DNA of 64,000 nucleotides from Arcobacter ellisii (GCF_003544915.1 NZ_CP032097.1:1550001-1614000), one strand, 5' to 3'; counted from the stretch's first letter, positions 18,892 through 27,534 are shown. The notes: generated by a model not told the origin, from the sequence alone. Made by a program: numbers and translations.

Positions 18892-19188
18892 TTAGATTTC
18901 TAATTTTTCTAATTTGTTGATTGTTAATCCCTCTATTTTGTTTTCAATTTTTGATACAAAAGTTTTAAAATGCTCTTTTTCTTCATGTAAAGACAAAAAG
19001 TCTTGACTTTCCCAAGTCTCTACAAAAGTAAAACTAAAATCATCACTTAAATCTTTATGTAAATCATACTGAATACAACCTTCATCAAATTCATGAGTTG
19101 CTTTATGAAGTTTTAAAAGTTCATTATAAACTTCCTCTTTAAAAGCTTCTTTTACTTTTATTGTTGCAACTATTACTATATTTTTCAT
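18892..19188 (-). CDS. Antibiotic biosynthesis monooxygenase (ABM)-family protein, YgiN-like
   Basis: A 98-residue single ABM ferredoxin-like domain. F-T-F-V-E-T-W-E-S and the H-x-x-x-x-H-F pattern near residue 72 are typical. YgiN in E. coli is a quinol monooxygenase working with MdaB in quinone redox cycling. Here the gene lies 8 bp downstream of mdaB, so the same partnership is a fair inference. The ribosome site is ATAGGAAT. Confidence 0.88.
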   Translation of the reverse strand: MKNIVIVATIKVKEAFKEEVYNELLKLHKATHEFDEGCIQYDLHKDLSDDFSFTFVETWESQDFLSLHEEKEHFKTFVSKIENKIEGLTINKLEKLEI

Positions 19189-19196
19189 ATTTATTC

Positions 19197-19778
19197 CTAT
19201 AAAAAGTTTTCAGTTAAAACTGCTTCAAATTTCTCTAACTCTTTTTTTAAATCTAAATCACCTTTAAAAATATCATGAACTGAATAAGTTTTAAGTGGCT
19301 CTAGTCCACAAAATTGGAAAGTTTTGTGAGTTGCAATATGTGCTTGGTCTAAAGATAAACCATCAAAAAAACCTTTTGGATTATCAAATTCACTTGTTGG
19401 ACAATTATAAGTTACACTTAACATATATTTTTTACCTTTTAATAATCCTCCTGTTCCATAAGTTTTACTCTCATCACTTCTACTTCTTCCATCACTTGTG
19501 TAATGTCTTCCTTGAGTAAATGTTTCATCAAAATATTTTTTTGTTATCCAAGGAACACCCATCCAATAAACTGGATATTGAAATAAAACATAATCAGCCC
19601 ATTCAAATTTTTGGCACTCTTCTTCTACATCATAACCTTTTTCAATATGTGTATGTTTTACTTCAAAACCATTTTTAAGAAAAAAATCATTTGCAGTATC
19701 TATATAGTGTTGAGTTAATTCACCCTTTGCTACTACATCATAATATTGATGACCATTTAAAATTAGAACTTTTTTCAT
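19197..19778 (-). CDS. mdaB: NADPH:quinone reductase MdaB (modulator of drug activity B)
   Basis: A 193-residue flavodoxin-like FAD quinone reductase. The N-terminal L-I-L-N-G-H-Q-Y-Y segment, F-Q-Y-P-V-Y-W-M-G-V-P-W and the G-R-S-R-S-D loop match MdaB closely. It makes two-electron reductions of quinones, protecting against oxidative stress. It is the first gene of the leftward operon, with an AGGAG ribosome site, and diverges from an HxlR regulator. Confidence 0.95.
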   Translation of the reverse strand: MKKVLILNGHQYYDVVAKGELTQHYIDTANDFFLKNGFEVKHTHIEKGYDVEEECQKFEWADYVLFQYPVYWMGVPWITKKYFDETFTQGRHYTSDGRSRSDESKTYGTGGLLKGKKYMLSVTYNCPTSEFDNPKGFFDGLSLDQAHIATHKTFQFCGLEPLKTYSVHDIFKGDLDLKKELEKFEAVLTENFL

Positions 19779-19831
19779 ATTATCTCCTTTTATGATTTGA
19801 AAATTATATATATAATAAACTTAATTTACTC

Positions 19832-19853
19832 TTACTTTACTTTAGGTAAGTAA
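19832..19853. promoter_or_regulatory. Candidate HxlR operator between mdaB and hxlR-type gene
   Basis: An inverted repeat with arms TTACTT and AAGTAA, spaced 10 bp, lies in the divergent promoter region. HxlR-type regulators commonly bind such dyads between themselves and the redox genes they control. The assignment rests on position and symmetry only. Confidence 0.45.
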
Positions 19854-19908
19854 TAGAAATTAATTTATAATATGTTATAATCAAAACTGAAAATTTAAGG
19901 AATTTAAT

Positions 19909-20280
19909 ATGTATTATATAAATGATAAAGAATATAGATGTACTGTTGCTGTAACACTAGATATTTTTAATGATAGATGGAAATTAGGAATTATTTGGCA
20001 CTTACTTGATGGAGAAAAAAGATTTAAAGAGTTACATGAAACAATTAGTGAAATAACTCAAAAAACTTTAACCGTGAAATTAAAAGAGTTAGAAGAAAAA
20101 AATATTATTCACAGAGAAGTTTATGCTGAAGTTCCACCAAAAGTTGTTTATAGTTTAACAAAAGCAGGAGAAAATTTAAGACCTGTTCTTGAAGAGATGC
20201 ATAAATGGGGAATTGATTATGTAAAAGAGTTTGGGAAAATAACATCTGATAACCCTTGCCCAAATACTTTTTGTGACTAA
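19909..20280 (+). CDS. HxlR-family transcriptional regulator
   Basis: A 123-residue winged-helix regulator. C-T-V-A-V-T-L-D near residue 11 carries the N-terminal cysteine that is redox- or electrophile-sensing in HypR/YodB/QorR relatives. The recognition helix region is K-R-F-K-E-L-H followed by L-T-V-K-L-K-E-L-E. Divergent placement next to the quinone/electrophile detoxification operon supports a quinone- or electrophile-responsive repressor (inference). Confidence 0.9.
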   Translation: MYYINDKEYRCTVAVTLDIFNDRWKLGIIWHLLDGEKRFKELHETISEITQKTLTVKLKELEEKNIIHREVYAEVPPKVVYSLTKAGENLRPVLEEMHKWGIDYVKEFGKITSDNPCPNTFCD

Positions 20281-20283
20281 AAT

Positions 20284-20357
20284 ATGGAAAATTTTGTATT
20301 AATTTTATTAGCCATAGTGGTTGGTTATGTAATAAATAGATTAAATATTTTTTCAAA
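20284..20357 (+). pseudogene. AEC-family transporter, 5' fragment (codons 1-24), interrupted by the island
   Basis: An ATG 3 bp after the HxlR stop opens a hydrophobic N-terminus (M-E-N-F-V-L-I-L-L-A) typical of auxin-efflux-carrier-family permeases. After 74 nt the reading enters the IS21-type end and stops. The remaining gene is at 41570-42392. Joining 20284-20357 to 41570-42392 gives 897 nt, exactly 299 codons including stop, in one frame with a natural join (…N-I-F-S-K-D-A-P…). The fragment itself is not functional. Confidence 0.92.
20352..20357. repeat. Left copy of the 6-bp target-site duplication TTCAAA
   Basis: TTCAAA directly abuts the left end of the island (5'-TG…). The identical hexamer abuts the right end at 41564-41569. 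One copy belongs to the original transporter gene. Confidence 0.88.
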
Positions 20358-20434
20358 TGTAAATTCCAAGCTTTTTTGATCTCTATCCAAAAATAGCCTG
20401 ATCAATTCCAAAATAAATTAAAAAAAATTTATTA
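20358..20434. repeat. Left IS21-type terminal repeat region
   Basis: Three short blocks (20358-20369, 20375-20386, 20399-20407) recur inverted and in the same order and near-identical spacing at the right end. Multiple end repeats are a feature of IS21-family transposase binding. The istB stop lies directly inside. Confidence 0.85.
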
Positions 20435-21166
20435 TCATTTTTTTAATTTATTTTTTCTCATACTATCACCATATAATTCAATTTTAATTGAACCATGTGT
20501 TAATCTATCAACAATTGCATCAGCTAACGTTTTATTTTTCATACAAGACACCCAATTTTCAACTGGAACTTGTGATGCAAAAATTATTGAAGCAATATCT
20601 TCTCTAACCCCAATTACTTCAAATAATATACTTTCATCATCAATGCTTAATGGTCTAGCTCCAAAATCATCTATTATTAATAAATCTATTTTTTTTAAAT
20701 TATCTAAATATTTAGAATATTTATCTAAATCTCTTTGAATATGAACTTCTTCAATTAATTCACTTATCCAAAAATATCTTACCGTATAACCTCTATAAAT
20801 TGCTTCTTTTCCTAATGCTTCAGATAAAAAACTTTTACCCATTCCTGTTGGTCCAGTTATAACAATATTTTGTTTTTGTTTTATAAACTCACATTTTGAT
20901 AATTCTTTAAATCTTATTGGTTCTAATCCTCTTTTTGTATGTAAATCTACAGATGATAAGGTAGCTATTGGCTTTTTGAATTTAGCTTTTTTCATTGCAT
21001 TATGGATTCTTCTATTATCTTTATATAATATTTCTGATTCTAGCATTAAACATAAACGTTCATCGAAAGTTAAATTATAAGATTCTGGATTTTCATTTTG
21101 ACTATGATATTCTTGTATAGCACCTTTCATATTTAATGTTAGAAGTAAGTTTTTAATCATATTCAT
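20435..21166 (-). CDS. istB: IS21-family transposition helper ATPase IstB
   Basis: A 243-residue AAA+ ATPase. Walker A is G-P-T-G-M-G-K-S near residue 104; Walker B is L-L-I-I-D-D-F-G near residue 163. S-Q-V-P-V-E-N-W and I-V-D-R-L-T-H-G are the usual IstB sensor segments. The length matches intact IstB. It assists IstA in target capture. Because istA is truncated here, IstB cannot mobilise the element unless IstA is supplied from elsewhere. Confidence 0.95.
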   Translation of the reverse strand: MNMIKNLLLTLNMKGAIQEYHSQNENPESYNLTFDERLCLMLESEILYKDNRRIHNAMKKAKFKKPIATLSSVDLHTKRGLEPIRFKELSKCEFIKQKQNIVITGPTGMGKSFLSEALGKEAIYRGYTVRYFWISELIEEVHIQRDLDKYSKYLDNLKKIDLLIIDDFGARPLSIDDESILFEVIGVREDIASIIFASQVPVENWVSCMKNKTLADAIVDRLTHGSIKIELYGDSMRKNKLKK

Positions 21167-21167
21167 T

Positions 21168-21720
21168 TTATTCCTTTAAATTATTAAAATATCTCAAATT
21201 TTTATGTTCACCAAAAGTTTCCATTTCATCATTAATATCCATATTTTTATTTCTTCTACAAATTTGTTCAATCTTAGCTTTATCAAATATTTTACGAGTA
21301 ATAAGGTAGTCTGCATTTTCATTAAAGTTTTCATATTGTCCAGATTCAATTTTATAAATAATACTATTTAACCGAATTTGGCTTTTAGGTGTAATTCCAT
21401 TTGTTTTTAAAAATTCTTCCACAAATTGGTACGTTTTGTTTCCTATAATCTTCGCTCTTGCTTTTAAATTATTAATATCCAAATCTTCTAACCATTGTTG
21501 CTTCTCTTTTGGTAGATGCTCCTTATTAGTAAAAATCTTTTTGTTTTCTGATTTAATCCAAAAACCTATTTGTTCGCCATTATGATATATCCATATACTA
21601 TCTTTTGAATGCCAAACTTCAACTTTTAATTGATTGTATTGATATGGTACAGAGTAAAATTTATTCTCTAATTGTATGTATGAATCCCTTACTATAAGTG
21701 AAGTTCTAGTTCTATAAGAT
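21168..21720 (-). pseudogene. istA: IstA transposase, C-terminal remnant
   Basis: The frame ending at 21168 is open leftward from the IS3 boundary at 21720. It encodes the C-terminal beta-rich part of IstA (S-Y-I-Q-L-E-N-K-F-Y-S-V-P-Y, then V-E-V-W-H-S-K). The catalytic DDE core and N-terminus are missing. After removing the IS3 element and one copy of its target duplication, the frame continues about 55 nt further, to around 23060. IS3 therefore landed in an istA that was already cut by the DNA carrying the Fic operon, or the cut came later. The stop is 2 bp upstream of istB. Confidence 0.85.
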
Positions 21721-21809
21721 GGAATGACCCCAAAAATATAGACATAAAATAATTCAGTTAATTAATATAACAATTTAGAGAAAATTGTAAATAATTGAAG
21801 GAATTAAAA

Positions 21810-22094
21810 ATGGGAAGAAGAGAATATAGTGAAGAGTTTAGAAGGGATGCTGTAAAACAAGTTGTTGAGAATGGATATGGGATTGTTGAAACAGCTGAGA
21901 GATTAGGTGTACATCATGATTCTTTGAGAAATTGGATAAGAAAGTACCAATCACCTGAAGCAGAAGTAGAAACAAAAAAGTTTCAAGATACACAAGCTGA
22001 AATAAAAAGATTACAAAAAGAGCTAAAAAGAGTTACAGAAGAACGAGATATATTAAAAAAGGCCGCAGCGTACTTTGCAAGCAACCCAAATTAA
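21810..22094 (+). CDS. IS3-family transposase OrfA (helix-turn-helix)
   Basis: The start is the ATG at 21810, preceded by GAAGGAATTAAAA; an upstream TTG at 21795 overlaps that ribosome site and is unlikely. The 94-residue protein has an HTH (R-R-D-A-V-K-Q-V then E-T-A-E-R-L-G-V) and a C-terminal leucine-zipper-like helix, as in IS3 OrfA. The codons TTA-AAA-AAG at 22053-22061 hold a classic -1 slippery heptamer followed by a GC-richer stretch. The OrfB frame is open across this point, so an OrfAB fusion transposase is expected. Confidence 0.92.
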   Translation: MGRREYSEEFRRDAVKQVVENGYGIVETAERLGVHHDSLRNWIRKYQSPEAEVETKKFQDTQAEIKRLQKELKRVTEERDILKKAAAYFASNPN

Positions 22095-22111
22095 AGTACG
22101 CATTTATTAAA

Positions 22112-22978
22112 GTGCATGAAATACAGTACACAATAAGAAGAATGTGTACTGTGTTAAAAGTTCATCCAAGTGGGTATTATAAATGGTTAAAACAACCTAT
22201 TTCAAATCTTGAAAAAGAGAATCAAGAACTTCTTATTGAAATAAAAAAAGCATATAAAGAATCAAATGGAATTTATGGTTATAGAAATATTCATAAGGAT
22301 TTGAAAGCTTCAAATATTCATGTAAATAAAAAAAGAGTTGCAAGATTAATGAAAGAAGCAAAACTTTGTGGAATAGGAAATTATAAAAGAAGACCTAAGT
22401 ATAAAGCAGGTTCAATTCATAAAGCTCATCCAAATCATTTAAAACAATGTTTTATATCACAAACTCCAAATGAATCATGGGTAAGTGATATAACTTATAT
22501 AAGAACTCATGAAGGATGGATATATCTTGCAATTATCTTAGATTTATTTTCAAGGAAAATTATAGGATGGGCAACAAGTCATAGAATTACAACAGATTTA
22601 ATAATTCAAGCATTAAAAAATACTAAATATAGAATTCCAAAAGATGGAGTAATTTTACATTCAGATCAAGGGAGTCAATATAGCTCATATGAATATAAAA
22701 CTTTTTTAAAACATCATAACATCACACCAAGTATGAGTAGAAGAGGAAATTGTTATGATAATGCAGTTGCAGAAAGTTTTTTTAAAACATTAAAAAAAGA
22801 GTTAGTAAGAAAAACCATTTTTAGAACAAGAGAAGAAGCAAGAGATAAAATATTTGAATATATTGAGATGTTTTATAATTCAAAAAGAAGACATAGTTAT
22901 TTAGGTTTTATAAGTCCAAATGAATTTGAGAAAAGGTACAATGAAAATGTTACTCAACCTGAGGTGTTAACTGATTAA
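22112..22978 (+). CDS. IS3-family transposase OrfB (DDE integrase)
   Basis: A 288-residue rve-type integrase. HTH_21 lies at the N-terminus (about 40-95). The DDE triad is in W-V-S-D-I-T-Y, H-S-D-Q-G-S-Q-Y and N-A-V-A-E-S-F-F. The ORF begins at a GTG, but its frame is open upstream to the slippery site in OrfA, so the natural product is the OrfAB fusion. No disruption was seen. Confidence 0.93.
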   Translation: MHEIQYTIRRMCTVLKVHPSGYYKWLKQPISNLEKENQELLIEIKKAYKESNGIYGYRNIHKDLKASNIHVNKKRVARLMKEAKLCGIGNYKRRPKYKAGSIHKAHPNHLKQCFISQTPNESWVSDITYIRTHEGWIYLAIILDLFSRKIIGWATSHRITTDLIIQALKNTKYRIPKDGVILHSDQGSQYSSYEYKTFLKHHNITPSMSRRGNCYDNAVAESFFKTLKKELVRKTIFRTREEARDKIFEYIEMFYNSKRRHSYLGFISPNEFEKRYNENVTQPEVLTD

Positions 22979-23067
22979 AAAAGTGTCTACTACTTCGGGG
23001 TCATTCCAGATTGAGCATCTAGGCAATTAAGAATTAGTTGTTTAAATGAACGGTTAGAGTTATAATT

Positions 23068-23637
23068 TTAGAGAGTAGATTTTTGTAAACCTTTTGTTAT
23101 TATATTTTTAATTTTTTCACAATCTGCAATCATACAATCAATTGATGCATTTATGTATTCATTATTTTCTAGTGCTTCTTCATAATTAATATATTCATAA
23201 CCATTATATGTAACTATCATATCAAAGAATAATCTCAAAGTTCTTCCATTTCCTTCATTGAAAGGATGTAGAACATTTAGTTCACAAATATAAAAAGATA
23301 GTTTATCTATAAATTCAGATTTTTTTGAAGTATCTTCATAGTTCTTTAGAAAATTGTCATTTTTTAATTTTGTAAATATCTCTTTTGAAATATTTACAGT
23401 TCTATATTTTCCTGCCCAAGTATATAAAGGTGCAAAAATTGTTTCATGAACTTTACATAAATATTTTTCATCGAAGTTAATGTTTTCATTCAATTCATTG
23501 TGAAGTTTTTCATAAGCTCTAACTAATAACTCTTTTTCAATTTCAGTTAGTATTTCAAGTTCTTTGATTTCTAGTTTATTTATAGGAACATCACTATTTT
23601 CATAGTAAATGTGATTTGAAGGTGGATAATATTTCAT
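23068..23637 (-). CDS. fic: Fic-domain toxin, AMP transferase type
   Basis: A 189-residue Fic protein. The active-site loop is H-P-F-N-E-G-N-G-R-T near residue 120, with catalytic histidine, phosphate-binding G-N-G-R and acidic metal residue. Fic enzymes usually transfer AMP to target proteins. No inhibitory S/T-x-x-x-E-G motif was seen in the Fic chain itself. That motif is instead in the small upstream ORF, which overlaps by one base. This is the class I arrangement (VbhT/VbhA type), so it is probably a toxin-antitoxin pair stabilising the island. Confidence 0.9.
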   Translation of the reverse strand: MKYYPPSNHIYYENSDVPINKLEIKELEILTEIEKELLVRAYEKLHNELNENINFDEKYLCKVHETIFAPLYTWAGKYRTVNISKEIFTKLKNDNFLKNYEDTSKKSEFIDKLSFYICELNVLHPFNEGNGRTLRLFFDMIVTYNGYEYINYEEALENNEYINASIDCMIADCEKIKNIITKGLQKSTL

Positions 23638-23771
23638 TATTTAATTAAAGACAAATACTCTTTAACTTTTTTTAATACTACTTTATCTTTAACTGGAGCA
23701 TAACCCTCGATTTGATTTGAAACAATTGCTGATTTTAATGCTTTTTCTTTAGAAAATGGTGTTTTACTCAT
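23637..23771 (-). CDS. VbhA-like antitoxin of the Fic toxin (44 residues)
   Basis: This short ORF has an ATG at 23771 after the ribosome site TTAGGAG, and a TAA that shares one base with the fic ATG. Residues 18-23 read S-N-Q-I-E-G, fitting the Fic-inhibitory motif S/T-x-x-x-E-(G/N), inside a helix like that of VbhA. The motif glutamate in such antitoxins pairs with the Fic arginine and blocks ATP binding. Translational coupling and 1:1 order support an antitoxin. Confidence 0.82.
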   Translation of the reverse strand: MSKTPFSKEKALKSAIVSNQIEGYAPVKDKVVLKKVKEYLSLIK

Positions 23772-23933
23772 AACTAAACTCCTAATATTTATAATTATAA
23801 CAAAAACTTCAATAATTAACTATTATAAGTTTTGTAACATCAGTAATTAATTTTATATCATTGTTGTCAAACTTGAAAAAAGAATTGAAATTCTGATTAA
23901 TAAATTTGTTTAAAATATTAATTAATTTTTTCA

Positions 23934-23949
23934 TGCAATAACGTACTAT
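23934..23949 (+). promoter_or_regulatory. Shared promoter motif, copy a (upstream of LysE-family gene)
   Basis: TGCAATAACGTACTAT lies 20 bp upstream of a TATACT -10-like box (23970-23975) and 52 bp before the start codon. Three more copies occur at 27519, 29155 and 31584. The position overlaps where the -35 would be, as for a class II activator site. Confidence 0.7.
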
Positions 23950-24000
23950 CGAAAAAAACATTTAAAATATATACTTCTTAAAATTTTTTTAGGAATTTAT

Positions 24001-24594
24001 ATGGATATTTTATTCTTCTTGTCATATTGTATGCTAATAACAATAGCACCTGGTCCAGCAAATATTGTAATTTTATCAACTGTTCAAAATGATAGTGTAA
24101 AAAAAGCAATTGAATTTTGTTATGGTGCTACTTTAGCTTTTGGGATTATTTTAGTTTTATCTGTTATTTCAAACTCAATTCTTACTAAATACATACCAAA
24201 TATACTTATTTTTATGCAAATTATTGGAACAATTTATATACTTTATTTAGCATATTTAATTTTTAATATGGATTTAGCAAATACAAATAAAAAAGAAGTC
24301 GGTTCTTTTAAAACTGGATTTTTAATGCAATTTATTAATCCTAAAGTAGTGATTTTTTGTTTAACTATTTTTCCAAGTTTTATAATGCCATATTATAGTT
24401 CTATTTATGAATTATTAGTATTTGCATTTGTTATTACTATAATTGGAGCAATTGCATTCTTTTCTTGGATTATATTTGGGAAATTATTAAAAAGTTTTTT
24501 ACAAAGATATAAAAAATCCACTAATATCGTTTTATCTCTATTCTTAGTTTATTGTGCTTACATGATTTCAGGAATTGAAAAGTTTTTATATTAA
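24001..24594 (+). CDS. LysE/RhtB-family amino-acid exporter 1
   Basis: A 197-residue membrane protein with about six hydrophobic helices. The N-terminal helix carries the family signature A-P-G-P-A-N, and F-I-N-P-K-V-V-I-F lies mid-protein. LysE/RhtB proteins export amino acids or related metabolites. An AGGAATTTAT ribosome site precedes the ATG. Its promoter carries copy a of the shared motif. Confidence 0.9.
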   Translation: MDILFFLSYCMLITIAPGPANIVILSTVQNDSVKKAIEFCYGATLAFGIILVLSVISNSILTKYIPNILIFMQIIGTIYILYLAYLIFNMDLANTNKKEVGSFKTGFLMQFINPKVVIFCLTIFPSFIMPYYSSIYELLVFAFVITIIGAIAFFSWIIFGKLLKSFLQRYKKSTNIVLSLFLVYCAYMISGIEKFLY

Positions 24595-24601
24595 AATAAA
24601 T

Positions 24602-24624
24602 ATGTAGTAAAATTCTTACTACAT
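24602..24624. terminator. Bidirectional hairpin between convergent genes
   Basis: A perfect 9-bp stem (ATGTAGTAA / TTACTACAT) with a 5-nt loop sits between the LysE stop and the nitroreductase stop. It is followed by ACTTTTATT on the plus strand. Confidence 0.65.
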
Positions 24625-24628
24625 ACTT

Positions 24629-25294
24629 TTATTCATAAAACTTTATGAATTCTTCTAATTTAATTCTTTGTGTTTTAAAACTATTTATTTTTTCAGTTTC
24701 ATCTTCATAACCAATTGCCATTCCACAAACTAAAATCTTATCTTTTGAAATATTTAATTCATTTTTTACAATAGTTGGGAATTCTGCAAGTGAAGCCATA
24801 GGACAAGTTGCAAGTCCAAGTTCTGTCGCTACTAACATAATTGATTGTAAAAATATTCCATAATCAATATAAGAACCTTTTTCTAAAGAAGAATCCATAA
24901 AGAAATAGATAACAGTAGGTGCTCCAAAAGCTTTATAATTAGCTTTCCATTGTTCTATTTGTCTTTGTTTATCCTCTTTTTTTATGTCCAAAGTACTGTA
25001 TAAAAGTAAACCCATTTCTTTTCTTCTACTTTTAAAAGGCTCAACCCACTCTGAAGGATAATACTGATAATCCATCTTTTCTTTTTGATTATTATCAAAT
25101 GCTTTAATCATCTTATTTTCAATTTCAAGTTTTTTATCTCCACTTACTACACAAACTTCAAAAGGTTGCATATTAACACCTGTAGGACATAAAATAGCTG
25201 CTTCAAATATTGTTTCAATTTTTTCTACTTCAACTTCTTTATTTGTAAATGCTCTTACAGATTTTCTTTTTTTTAAACTTTCTATTACAGTCAT
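24629..25294 (-). CDS. Nitroreductase-family flavoprotein 2
   Basis: A 221-residue nitroreductase-fold protein. R-K-S-V-R-A-F-T near residue 10 and A-A-I-L-C-P-T-G-V-N-M-Q-P-F hold the FMN phosphate contacts; the C-terminal A-T-E-L-G-L-A-T-C-P-M-A-S-L is typical. It is clearly different from the MdaB-operon nitroreductase. It follows the MFS gene by 11 bp, so the two are co-transcribed leftward. Confidence 0.88.
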   Translation of the reverse strand: MTVIESLKKRKSVRAFTNKEVEVEKIETIFEAAILCPTGVNMQPFEVCVVSGDKKLEIENKMIKAFDNNQKEKMDYQYYPSEWVEPFKSRRKEMGLLLYSTLDIKKEDKQRQIEQWKANYKAFGAPTVIYFFMDSSLEKGSYIDYGIFLQSIMLVATELGLATCPMASLAEFPTIVKNELNISKDKILVCGMAIGYEDETEKINSFKTQRIKLEEFIKFYE

Positions 25295-25305
25295 AATTTC
25301 TCCTT

Positions 25306-26508
25306 TTATAAACTTTTATAGTTTATTTTTTTATCATCCATATTTATGTGAATAATAGCAGCTAATATAGATAAAAATACACAAGCAATCCAAATAGTAT
25401 CATAAGAACCTGTCTTTTCATAAACAATTCCTCCTACCCAAGCTCCTAAAAAGCTTCCTAATTGATGAAATAAAAAAACAATTCCATATAGTGTTGCAAG
25501 TGCTTTTACTCCAAAAATTTGTGCTACAAGTCCACTTGTTAAAGGAACTGTTGCTAACCAAACAAATCCAATTAAAATACCAAATAAAAGAGCTGTTGTA
25601 TTTGTAAGAGGAAATATAATCAACAACGCAAAAATAAATGCTCTTGAAAAATAAAGTCCCGTTAAAAGTTTTCTTTTAGAAAATTTATCTGCTAAAGTTC
25701 CAAACAAAAATGAACCAAAAATATTTAATAATCCAATTAATGCAAAGGCGTAAGTAGCTATTTCACTATCAATTTTTCCATCTTTTAAATAAGTTGGAAA
25801 ATGTGTCATTATAAATGCCACATGAAATCCACAAACAAAGAATCCAATATTTAATCTCCAATATCCACTATGTGTTTTTGAACAATATAAGGCTTTTGAA
25901 ATAGATTCTTCATTATCTATATTATTTGAATTATTATCAAATTGTGAAGTTTTCATAAAAAAACCTAAAAATCCAATAATTAAAGCAAATAAACAAAAGA
26001 TATAAAAGACAATATTTAACTCAAAATGATTAAGTAAATTTTTTGTAATAGGAATAAATATAAACATACCAAATGAAGCAGCAGCTGTTGCAATTCCAAA
26101 TACCATTCCTCTTTTATTTGGATTTACTATTTTTGCTATTGCTCCAAGAACAACTACATATGTTGTGGCACTTAGAGCTAATCCTACTAGGAGACCTACA
26201 CTTATATATAATCCAAATACATTTGAAAAAACAGTTACTAAAAATAATCCTAGAGTATATAAAAAACTTCCAACTAATAAAACTTTATCATAACCATATT
26301 TATCACTTAAATAACCTATAAAAGGTTGAGCTAGTCCAAAAAGTAAATGTTGTATTGCTAAAGCTAATCCAAAATTTGCTCTAGTAATATCATATATTTG
26401 TATGAATGATGGAGCAAACATACCAAAACTTTGTCTTATTCCCATCGATATAATTAGAATTAGAATACCAAATACAATTAATAAATTTCTTTTTTGTTTT
26501 ACATCCAA
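25306..26508 (-). CDS. MFS transporter (12 TM)
   Basis: A 400-residue permease with about twelve hydrophobic helices. The inter-helix 2-3 loop G-Y-L-S-D-K-Y-G-Y-D-K and its C-half counterpart G-T-L-A-D-K-F-S-K-R-K mark the major facilitator superfamily. The start is a TTG at 26508 after AAGGAAAAGAC; no better ATG fits. It diverges from the LysR gene 110 bp away. The substrate is unknown; co-localised LysE exporters suggest efflux of a small metabolite. Confidence 0.88.
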   Translation of the reverse strand: MDVKQKRNLLIVFGILILIISMGIRQSFGMFAPSFIQIYDITRANFGLALAIQHLLFGLAQPFIGYLSDKYGYDKVLLVGSFLYTLGLFLVTVFSNVFGLYISVGLLVGLALSATTYVVVLGAIAKIVNPNKRGMVFGIATAAASFGMFIFIPITKNLLNHFELNIVFYIFCLFALIIGFLGFFMKTSQFDNNSNNIDNEESISKALYCSKTHSGYWRLNIGFFVCGFHVAFIMTHFPTYLKDGKIDSEIATYAFALIGLLNIFGSFLFGTLADKFSKRKLLTGLYFSRAFIFALLIIFPLTNTTALLFGILIGFVWLATVPLTSGLVAQIFGVKALATLYGIVFLFHQLGSFLGAWVGGIVYEKTGSYDTIWIACVFLSILAAIIHINMDDKKINYKSL

Positions 26509-26618
26509 GTCTTTTCCTTATTAAAACTAATTTTTTGGTTATAATAACAAAAACTAAAACATTTGTAAAATAAATATTTTAAAATTTATAATTCGATTTT
26601 TTCGATATAAGGATTTTT

Positions 26619-27503
26619 ATGGATTTAAAAACTATTAAAACTTTTAAAACTATTATCAATGAAAATGGCTTTGTTAATGCTTCTTATAAATTAGGATGCA
26701 CACAATCAACAGTAACATTTCATATACAACAATTAGAACAAGAATTAGGTATGAAATTATTTGAAAAAATTGGACGTAAAATGGTTTTAACACAAGATGC
26801 AAAAGATATTATGCCATTAATAGATGATATATTATTATCATTAGAACAAATCAAAAACTATAAAAAAGATTCGAATGAAATTACTGGAAAATTAAGAATT
26901 GCAATGCCAGAAACACTTTTAATTTATAAAATGCAAAAAGTTTTAAAAGAATTCAAATTAAAAGCACCAAATGTAGAACTTTCAATACAAGGTATGAATT
27001 GTTATGAAGTTAGACAACAATTATTAAAAGGAAATATTGATTTGGGTATTCATTATGATGTAGGAAAGTATATAGATACTTTTATATCAAATAGACTAAA
27101 TAATTTTAAATTAACACTTGTTGCCTCACCAAATTTATCAAAAAAATATTTTAATTTTGTAATGAATAATCAAGTAAAACCATTATCTATTGTAAGTAAT
27201 CATCCACGTGCTCTTTATAAAGAATATTTTCTGAAATATTTAAATTCAAAACAGATAATTTTACAAAATACCCTAGAAGTAGGAAGTATTGAAGCAACTA
27301 AACAAAGTATCTTATCAAATTTAGGAATTGCTTATGTTCCTGAATTTACTGTTGAAAATGAGATTAAAAATGGTGATTTAATTGAATTAGAACATGAAAT
27401 CGAAGATACAAGCATTAATGCAATATATGTATATCATAAAAATAAATATATTACAAAAGCAATGAGTTTATTTATTAAATTATTACAAAAGCAATTGAAA
27501 TAA
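26619..27503 (+). CDS. LysR-family transcriptional regulator (island cargo)
   Basis: A 294-residue LysR protein. The N-terminal winged HTH (about 1-60) has the usual S-Q-S/T-V-T-F-H-I-Q-Q-L-E-like recognition segment and F-E-K-I-G-R-K. The effector-binding half starts near residue 90 (G-K-L-R-I-A-M). Divergence from the MFS/nitroreductase pair suggests it controls those genes. It could also bind the shared promoter motif, though the AraC gene is an alternative. Confidence 0.92.
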   Translation: MDLKTIKTFKTIINENGFVNASYKLGCTQSTVTFHIQQLEQELGMKLFEKIGRKMVLTQDAKDIMPLIDDILLSLEQIKNYKKDSNEITGKLRIAMPETLLIYKMQKVLKEFKLKAPNVELSIQGMNCYEVRQQLLKGNIDLGIHYDVGKYIDTFISNRLNNFKLTLVASPNLSKKYFNFVMNNQVKPLSIVSNHPRALYKEYFLKYLNSKQIILQNTLEVGSIEATKQSILSNLGIAYVPEFTVENEIKNGDLIELEHEIEDTSINAIYVYHKNKYITKAMSLFIKLLQKQLK

Positions 27504-27518
27504 TTTAATGCAATAATG

Positions 27519-27534
27519 TACTATGAGATAAGCT
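27519..27534 (+). promoter_or_regulatory. Shared promoter motif, copy b (upstream of phzF-type gene)
   Basis: TGCAATAATGTACTAT lies 20 bp upstream of a perfect TATAAT (27555-27560). The PhzF gene starts at 27582. Two adjacent 8-bp half-sites (TGCAATAA, TGTACTAT) match at five positions. Confidence 0.75.

Larger units (their letters stand above)
21721..23007 (+). mobile_element. IS3-family insertion sequence 1, apparently intact
   Basis: Inverted ends GGAATGACCCC (21721-21731) and GGGGTCATTCC (22997-23007) bound two overlapping-frame ORFs. AGAT lies on both sides (21717-21720 and 23008-23011), a 4-bp target duplication. The element is 1287 bp, carries a slippery A-AAA-AAG heptamer, and shows intact DDE motifs, so it may be active. 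Confidence 0.9.

Noticed and set aside
23772-23933. A gene between the Fic antitoxin and LysE
   Set aside because: No ORF with a ribosome site was found; the gap holds promoters only.
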